NCBI RefSeq assembly: GCF_024679245.1
Contig: NC_090178.1
Location: forward strand, 4,797,702-4,861,701
DNA: 64,000 nucleotides
DNA from: Pseudorasbora parva
Taxonomy: Eukaryota; Chordata; Actinopteri; Cypriniformes; Gobionidae
Reading direction: 5' to 3'
In this document: in pieces, positions 58,130 through 64,000 of the stretch
Layout of the letters: each line of letters opens with the position of its first letter
How positions within the stretch are numbered: the first letter of the stretch is position 1
The notes under the pieces: model-generated
Seen by the model: the letters and a program-made list of their open reading frames with translations, nothing else
What the model was told of the DNA's origin: nothing
The model's database searches: none
Translations under genes and position numbers: made by a program

Positions 58130-61100
58130 ATGGGCCAGAAGGAAGTTATGAGAGGTGAGTCCTGTAATCGCACTCATAAAGCCTGTAATGTGTCCCAACT
58201 TTGGTCACATGTCTCTGCCTCTCTCCTGCACGCAGGCGACATGGAGCCACGACGACAGCCGCTCATTCGGACCGTCCTGCTTCTGCAAGTCTGTGAGTTA
58301 TGTCTGATGTCTTTATGGGTTTATCTGTGCTTCACATCACCGCTGGAATACCTGAATCTGACTGGCCAACCACAGCATTCTGTGGCCTAACGTTACTTTT
58401 GTGTCCATTTCAAATAAATGCTGTACTTTATAACTTGAAAAAATTACCAATTTCTATATAAATTGAGCAGCAAATGATGTAGTGATATATGGCGGATGTA
58501 ATAAATCCAATATTCAATCATTTTTTGCTGTTTTAACATTTACATTTCTTGGCATTAACAAACCATAAACAGTTAATGAACTAATTATAGAATTTAACTT
58601 TTACTGAACATTTGTCTTTTTAAGTTTAGATTTTATTTGTATTTGAAAAATAAATGCTGTTATTTTGAACTTTCCTGAAAAAAATGATCACAGTTTCCAA
58701 AATAATATTAATCAGCACAACTTTATTTAAAATTGATAATAATAAGAAATGTATTTTTATTGAGCAGCAAATTATCGGTTCATTATTGTTTTTTTCTTTC
58801 TTTTTTTACATTTCATGCCATAAACAAACGCCATGAACAGTCTACAGTAAAATTAATGAACTATATTATTTTAATAATTATTATATTATTATTATTATTT
58901 TATTTTTTTAATTATTATTTATTATTATTATTTATTATATATTATTTTTAACTTTTTTAATTTAGTTTTTGTTTCTATTTAAAAATAAATGCTGTTATTG
59001 TGAACTTTCTATTAATCAAAAGAATTGAGAAAACAGTATCAGGTTTTCCCACAAAAATATTAATCAGCACTGCTTTATTCAAAATTGATAATAACGAGAA
59101 ATGTTTCTTTTTGATATTATGGGAGACATAACACCTCCAATATTCAGATTATTAGTCAATATATAATTTAAATAAATAATTAACATTTTACTCCTTTTTA
59201 TACTCCTTTTTCATAAACAATCTACAGTTATTGAGCTGTATTATTGAAATAATTATTATATAAACAATTTTATTGAATTCATCATTTTTAATCAGTTTCC
59301 ACAAAAATATGAAGCAGTTTTTAACATTGATGCTAAATTTCTCGTGCAGCACATGACTAATATTCAAATTAGTAGTCAATCATTATTTTATTTATTTATT
59401 TAACTAAATAATTCACATTTTTGGCAACCATAAACATGGTCTACAGTTAGATTGATGAACTACATTATTTAAATAATTATTATATTTAAAAAAGTATTCT
59501 GCAATTGAAAGCTTTTGATGTTGCCGTTTTATACTGTAAATAACTCGCAGGCACTTGTTTATGATTACCCAGTTACTAAAGCTCATGTAATCATAATTTA
59601 GAGAGATTGGTATGTTTTATCATGTGTGTGTTGTATCCGCAGGGCTCTGGAGCGGCCAGTGTTTGTCCGTCCACTTCCCAAACCAGCAGTCTGTGTATGT
59701 CATCAGAGGCCAGGACTTGATCCTACAGGCACAAATTCAGCTTCTGGATGGTGAACGGGTTGCTAAAGTGACATGGGACCGCACCGCAAAGCCTTCTGGG
59801 GAGAGTGGAACAGTAGCTGAGTTTCCTCATAGAGTTTCCTCTGATGGGAGAGTGACTGTGGAGCACCAGGGAGCCATGCTGAAGATCCGGAGTTATCAGG
59901 CAGCGGACGGCGGCGTTTATACCGTCACAGTTACAGACCAATCAGGACAGAGACGTTCTGCCCAGCGAACCGTTCAGGAGTACTGTAAGATCAGCTAAAG
60001 CCTCATTCATTCACATGCTATTGGGGTTTTTATTCTATTTTAACCAGAGAATGCACACCTGAATACATTTCTTATAAAAAAGTGACAGCAAAACCTCCAG
60101 GAATGTAAGAAAAATATAAGATTAAAGTGAAACTCAATATTTCAAAAAAAAAAAAAAAAAAGTACTCTTTTATACTATTCAGTTAGGAGGACATTATGAT
60201 CATCTTCAGATTTTTAAAGGGGGGGTGAAACACTCAATCTTGAGTACCTATAGAGTAGTATTGCATCCTTCATATCTCCGAAAAGTCTTTAGTTTTATTA
60301 TATTTATGAAAGAAATATGGGCTGTACCGAGTCTTTCCGGAAAAAACCCGAGCGCCTGGAGGCGTATCGTGTGGGCGGAGCTAAAGAATGACGAGCGCGC
60401 AAAGCGGTGACGTCCTCAAGCGTGGAGAAACCCCAAAGCTATCGATCTCAGCTAATAGATATATGATCCAGAATCATTCGGAGGCTGAAATAAATTGAAC
60501 AGGAGAAACAGCAACAGCAGGACGTCCGTCTCTGTGGTATGGACTGTATTTAGTGGCCTGTCAACATTTGTGTGTCTTTACTCGCAGTGTATGAGGACAT
60601 GATTCGGTTTATGGACTATTGTATGCGACTAAACCTTAGCAGTAGCAAGCAAAACGGTTTTGCACATCAGACTAGTGTAACGTTATACAGAGAACAACAA
60701 TAGAGTAACCGTAAGCGCATTTGAATGACGAAGCACGCGATCGTGTCGTTTACTGATGTTTACTCACGCGACGATAGCCGACAGCACAGACATTTGAAGC
60801 AGTTTTACTCACCGGCTGCTTCCAAAGCAGGACCGAACCTTTATCGCTGGGACCGCTCCGTCAAAAACACACTTCTTTGGTATGATTTGGTGAAGTCCTG
60901 TGACAGCAGTGGCGTGGAAATCCACTTTGCGACGCGACTGAAGCGATGTTGTGAAGCTTCCCGTCATTTCTGCGTTCAAATCGGTTCAAATGCAGCGCTG
61001 CCTTCCCGGAATGCTGTGCTGAAGCGTTGAAGTCGCTCGACGTCACCCATAGGAATAAAGTGGAGCGCAGCGCCTGGATCGACTGGATCTGCAGCTGAGC

Positions 61101-61534
61101 GAGTGTTTACCGGCATGCATTTCCTCTCTCGCTCTAGTCACGCGCGCGCACCCTACTGGGAGAAGAGCCCGTATGGCCCATATATATATATATATATATA
61201 ATAATAATTCATTACATTTATATAGCGCTTTTCTAGACACTCAAAGCGCTTTACAGAAGGGGGAATCTCCTCAACCACCACCAACGTGCAGCATCCACCT
61301 GGATGATGCGACGGCAGCCATTTTGCGCCAGAACGCTCACCACACACCAGCTTATGGTGGAGAGGAGACCGAGTGATGAAGCCAATCAGGATATAATAGC
61401 ATTACTGTATATATAATTTTAATTCTGTATAAACATTTTAATAATACATTTTTATACAAATTATTAAAAATAATTATATATAGAAAATGAAAGGCATCCT
61501 GGTACTGGTAAAATAATAACACAACATAAATATG

Positions 61535-61603
<69 letters not shown>

Positions 61604-63598
61604 AAAGTTAAGATTTAAAAAAATATATAATTTCCCATTTTTTTATTATTTGTATAAACATTTGATATTAAAGTGATGCATAATTACATTTATTTAATTT
61701 ATAATATATACATATTTAAAATATATAATGATGTGCATATGTATAATTTTCATGCAGATAATATTAACAATATTAAATCAAAATGTGAATTTTTATATAT
61801 AACGTTTTCATATTATATTTTTTTATTATTATTTTACCAGGATGTCTTTATATGAAAAAAATGTAAATATATACGTCACAAATGTTCACGAATTGTGAGT
61901 TTAATGTTACTCAATATGATGGAAAACTCCATAACAAGTGACTGATTTCTTTCTTCATTTTGTCCTTGTCCATTATTTCTTCAGTAATTGATTGGGTTTT
62001 GTGTGTGTGTGTCAGTGGCAGTGAATCATGTGTCAGTGATGGTGAATGTGTCTCACGCCGTTCTTCACTGTATGGAGGCCTGGGGAACTGACCCTTCGTT
62101 CTCGTGGCTGCATGAGAAAGTGGCCATGACTGATAAAGTGGGCCAGGTCTCGGCAGATGGAGCGTCTCTGTTCGTCTCCGGCCCTTTCTGCGGACACTTC
62201 ACCTGCGTGGTGAGCAACAGACTGGGACACAGTTCGGCCACATACACCGCAGGTACGCCGCTCAGCATCACCGTCATGAGTGAGAGGGAAATATGCACAT
62301 TATTTTCCATACAAGCATGTTGTGATGAAAAAAAATATATAGGCTATGTATAAAATAACAATTCAGGGATGGGCAACTCTTTTACACTCTCAAAAGAGCA
62401 TCAGCCAAAACATTTTCAGTACATTTTTTATGCTTTATCTCCAGGTTGTAATTCTGAACAACCAAAGCCCAGGTTGATGAATAATGTGTGTGTGTTTCAG
62501 AGCCGTGTGAAAGCACAAACAGGAGCACGAGCGCTGTCGTTGTGTTTCTGCTGCTGGTGCTGGTGCTCGTAGCCACAGCTCTGGCCTTTCTACTCTGGAG
62601 GTGCGTTTAAACACAAGTCATGTTTTAGTTGCTATTTATGAAACATTGAGTGCGTTTACATGCACATTCTTAAGCTGATATGCCTAATAAGCCGACAATG
62701 AACAGTCATGTAAACGCGATAACCTGTTTTCTACATCAGAGTAATGTCATAACCGGCGTAAGCATAAACCGGTCGACACAGGTCGTTTTTTTCCCTCTTA
62801 CCCCGATTTCGCGCAGCATGTAAACGCATTAACCTGTTTTCTGTCGTCAGAGCTGGACAGTAACTAAGTACATTTACTCGAGTACTGTACTTAAGTACAC
62901 TTTTTGAGTATCTGTACTTTACTTGAGCATTACTTTTTCTGGAAACTTATGACTTTAACTTCACTACATTTGAAAGACAAATATCGTACTATTTACTCCA
63001 CTACATTTCTATCAGAGTCGAAAGTCATTTCTGTAGCAGCTCTGAAAGTCGGTGGATGTTTTTTTTTCCTTCTTTAAAGCTACACTGTGTAACTTTTTTA
63101 GTTTATTCTTAGCTAAAAACACTTAGTTCTTTCAAAAATATATGTGCTCATTAATGTATATTTACTTCTTTTAAGTAATAAAGTATTCTGGTAAGTTTAG
63201 AATATGCCATTGAAAATACATACGGGTGAGGGGTTCGAATCCCGGTCGCCATGTTGCGCCTCCATCTTGAAAGTAAATTAGCCAAAGAGGGACATACCCG
63301 TAAATTCAAGCTTCGCCTTTCGCGTTTTAACACTCGATGGCACCGTGTCGAATGTGAAGAGGGGGATTGCCATGTTAATCTTGGACTAAATCGGCCACCG
63401 TAGGAGTTAAAACGAAATCAGAATTGAGAGGAACAGAAACTAATATTTGCTGGATGGTCAGATACCTTTACACCGCTAGATGGGGGAAAATATCACACAG
63501 TGGAGCTTTAAAAGTTTTGTTGTTGTTGTTTCAGACTGTCTGTCAGGAATCACTCTTATAGAGTCATATACATTTCCCCAACTTTTTTTGAACACTGA
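58130..63598 (+). CDS. V-C2 Ig receptor 2 (paralogue of receptor 1), six coding exons
   Basis: Join: 58130-58154, 58236-58292, 59643-59984 (V), 62016-62252 (C2), 62501-62600 (helix), 63535-63598 (tail). GT-AG throughout, phases 1,1,1,1,2; 825 bases, 274 residues. A second in-frame ATG at 58241 (MEPRRQPLIRTVLLLQV) gives a better signal peptide and may be the true start. The V domain (SVHFPNQQSVYVIRGQ to RTVQEY) again lacks the strand B/F cysteines but keeps VTWDR and GGVYTVTV. The C2 has VLHCMEAW, CGHFTCVVSN. Helix: AVVVFLLLVLVLVATALAFLLW. Tail RLSVRNHSYRVIYISPTFFEH has a YRVI tyrosine motif, not a full ITSM or ITIM. Same exon plan and phases as receptor 1, from which it is separated by only about 240 bases after the poly(A) signal. 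The last exon is the weakest part of the model. Confidence 0.75.
58293..59642. other. Intron of receptor 2, AT-rich
   Basis: Contains near-repeats of CAATATTCA and of TTTAAATAATTATTATAT-like sequence, but no recognisable element or exon. Confidence 0.5.
60218..61180. mobile_element. Second copy of the 1.2-kb TTAA element, right end missing
   Basis: TTAA at 60214-60217, then AGGGGGGGTGAAACACTC and the same interior as 10022-11241, up to GGGAGAAGAGCCCGTATGG. It is cut by a TA run and the SINE fragment. The small frame at 60725-61030 is also present in the other copy in shifted form and is not a host gene. Confidence 0.8.
61200..61391 (-). mobile_element. Truncated 5S-derived SINE (3' half)
   Basis: Reverse complement of the 3' part of the SINE at 7717-8290: TATATAGCGCTTTTCTAGAC, CATCCACCTGGATGATGCGA, CACACCAGCTTATGG. 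The 5S-like head is missing. Confidence 0.8.
61536..61592. repeat. (TA)n microsatellite
   Basis: About 28 TA units in an AT-rich intron segment (61392-62015) with no other feature seen. Confidence 0.95.
62650..62833. repeat. Short MITE-like element with GTGCGTTTACATG ends
   Basis: GTGCGTTTACATGCAC at the left and GCATGTAAACGCATTAAC at the right, with further CATGTAAACGCGA in the middle. In the last intron of receptor 2. Confidence 0.5.
62850..63020. repeat. Dispersed repeat with AAGTAC/GTACTT palindromes
   Basis: CTGGACAGTAACTAAGTAC, then GAGTACTGTACTTAAGTAC and TACTTTACTTGAG, a sequence style common in cyprinid repeats. Ends undefined. Confidence 0.5.
63078..63507. mobile_element. 430-bp TTAA-flanked MITE
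   Basis: TTAA at 63074-63077 and 63508-63511. AGCTACACTGTGTAAC at the left and, reversed, AGCTCCACTGTGTGATA at the right. Intact relative of the split copy at 37539-41090. It ends 27 bases before the last exon of receptor 2. Confidence 0.82.
63535..63598 (+). CDS. Candidate last coding exon of V-C2 receptor 2
   Basis: GTTGTTGTTTCAG ends at 63534; phase 2 joins AG|A. It encodes LSVRNHSYRVIYISPTFFEH then TGA at 63596-63598. The correct phase and short tail match the paralogue, but a chance exon cannot be excluded. Confidence 0.5.
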
Positions 63599-63687
63599 TC
63601 AGTTCCTAGCAAAATAGAAGACGATGGTTCTTAGGCACAGTGTGTGCACCCATAGCCAAACTTTGAAAGTATGTTTCAGTTTAAAAC

Positions 63688-64000
63688 ATACCTGTCAACA
63701 CTCCCGTTTTTGCCGGGAGTCTCCCGTATTTCACACCCATCTCCCGCCCCCTCCCGTTTTGTAACTTCTCCTGGAAATCTCCCGTAATTTGTATGGCCCA
63801 AACCTCGTTTTTTTAATAATCTCAAATATAAGGTTGTTCAGTTGCCAGATCTTGTATGAAATGGCGTCTCATACAATCGACACATCGCACAAATTTCAAA
63901 CCCTTGTGGCCTCGACCTGGCAACCTAGTTGCGCTGTTGATATCTGCGCAGGGCGCGGGAAGTTGAATCAAGCATCATTAGTAGAAACCATGGTAGAAAC
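63688..64000. repeat. DNA-transposon end with repeated CTCCCGT motifs, running off the window
   Basis: Starts ACCTGTCAACACTCCCG and contains CTCCCG five times plus the inverse CGGGAG within about 90 bases. This style is found at the ends of fish DNA transposons; class not determined. Confidence 0.45.

Overview
This is vertebrate, almost certainly cyprinid (carp or zebrafish-type) DNA. Genes are split by GT-AG introns. Between and inside them lie Tc1/mariner elements, TTAA-flanked elements starting AGG, palindromic MITEs, L2-type LINE pieces, a tRNA-derived SINE, 5S-rRNA-derived SINEs of the SINE3 type described from zebrafish, gypsy fragments and long CA, TG and TA arrays. Most open frames are transposon remnants or microsatellite translations. 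The real genes have few coding bases.

Two parts carry host genes. (1) On the minus strand, two tandem short-chain free-fatty-acid receptor genes (FFAR2/3 type). One is cut by the left edge (1-629) and one is complete (14663-15646). Both have a splice acceptor just upstream of the ATG. A matching non-coding block upstream of each (9.1-9.7 kb and 22.96-23.5 kb) suggests a tandem duplication of roughly 14 kb whose interior was rebuilt by transposons. (2) An immunoglobulin-superfamily cluster. A minus-strand gene (41758 to 27935, seven coding exons, 975 residues) encodes a CEACAM-like V-C2-C2 receptor with one membrane helix and a very long Q/N/H-rich tail. Two tandem plus-strand paralogues (50746-57386, 243 residues; 58130-63598, 274 residues) encode V-C2 receptors of CD2/SLAM or hepaCAM type. 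All exon phases in my three models are consistent; I built them by eye from splice sites and they have no transcript support.

Layout: 0-0.7 kb FFAR copy A; 1.2-8.3 kb Tc1, SINE, gypsy and 5S-SINE nests; 9.1-9.7 kb duplicated block; 10.0-12.4 kb two TTAA elements; 12.9-14.2 kb LINE and Tc1 pieces; 14.7-15.7 kb FFAR copy B; 15.7-18.2 kb a long-TIR element; 18.4-20.7 kb an internally deleted gypsy; 22-23.7 kb palindromic MITE and microsatellites; 23.8-24.6 kb a repeat-free stretch; 27.9-41.8 kb the CEACAM-like gene with a long-TIR element, a nested TTAA element and a 690-bp inverted repeat in its introns; 43-49.3 kb transposons; 50.6-63.6 kb the two V-C2 receptor genes, the first with a nested Tc1/hAT insertion and a duplicated VNTR in its last intron.

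Together the genes look like a metabolite-sensing and immune-recognition neighbourhood. In human, FFAR1-3 sit beside the Ig receptor gene CD22 on 19q13, so an old FFAR/Ig-receptor linkage is plausible, but that is inference.
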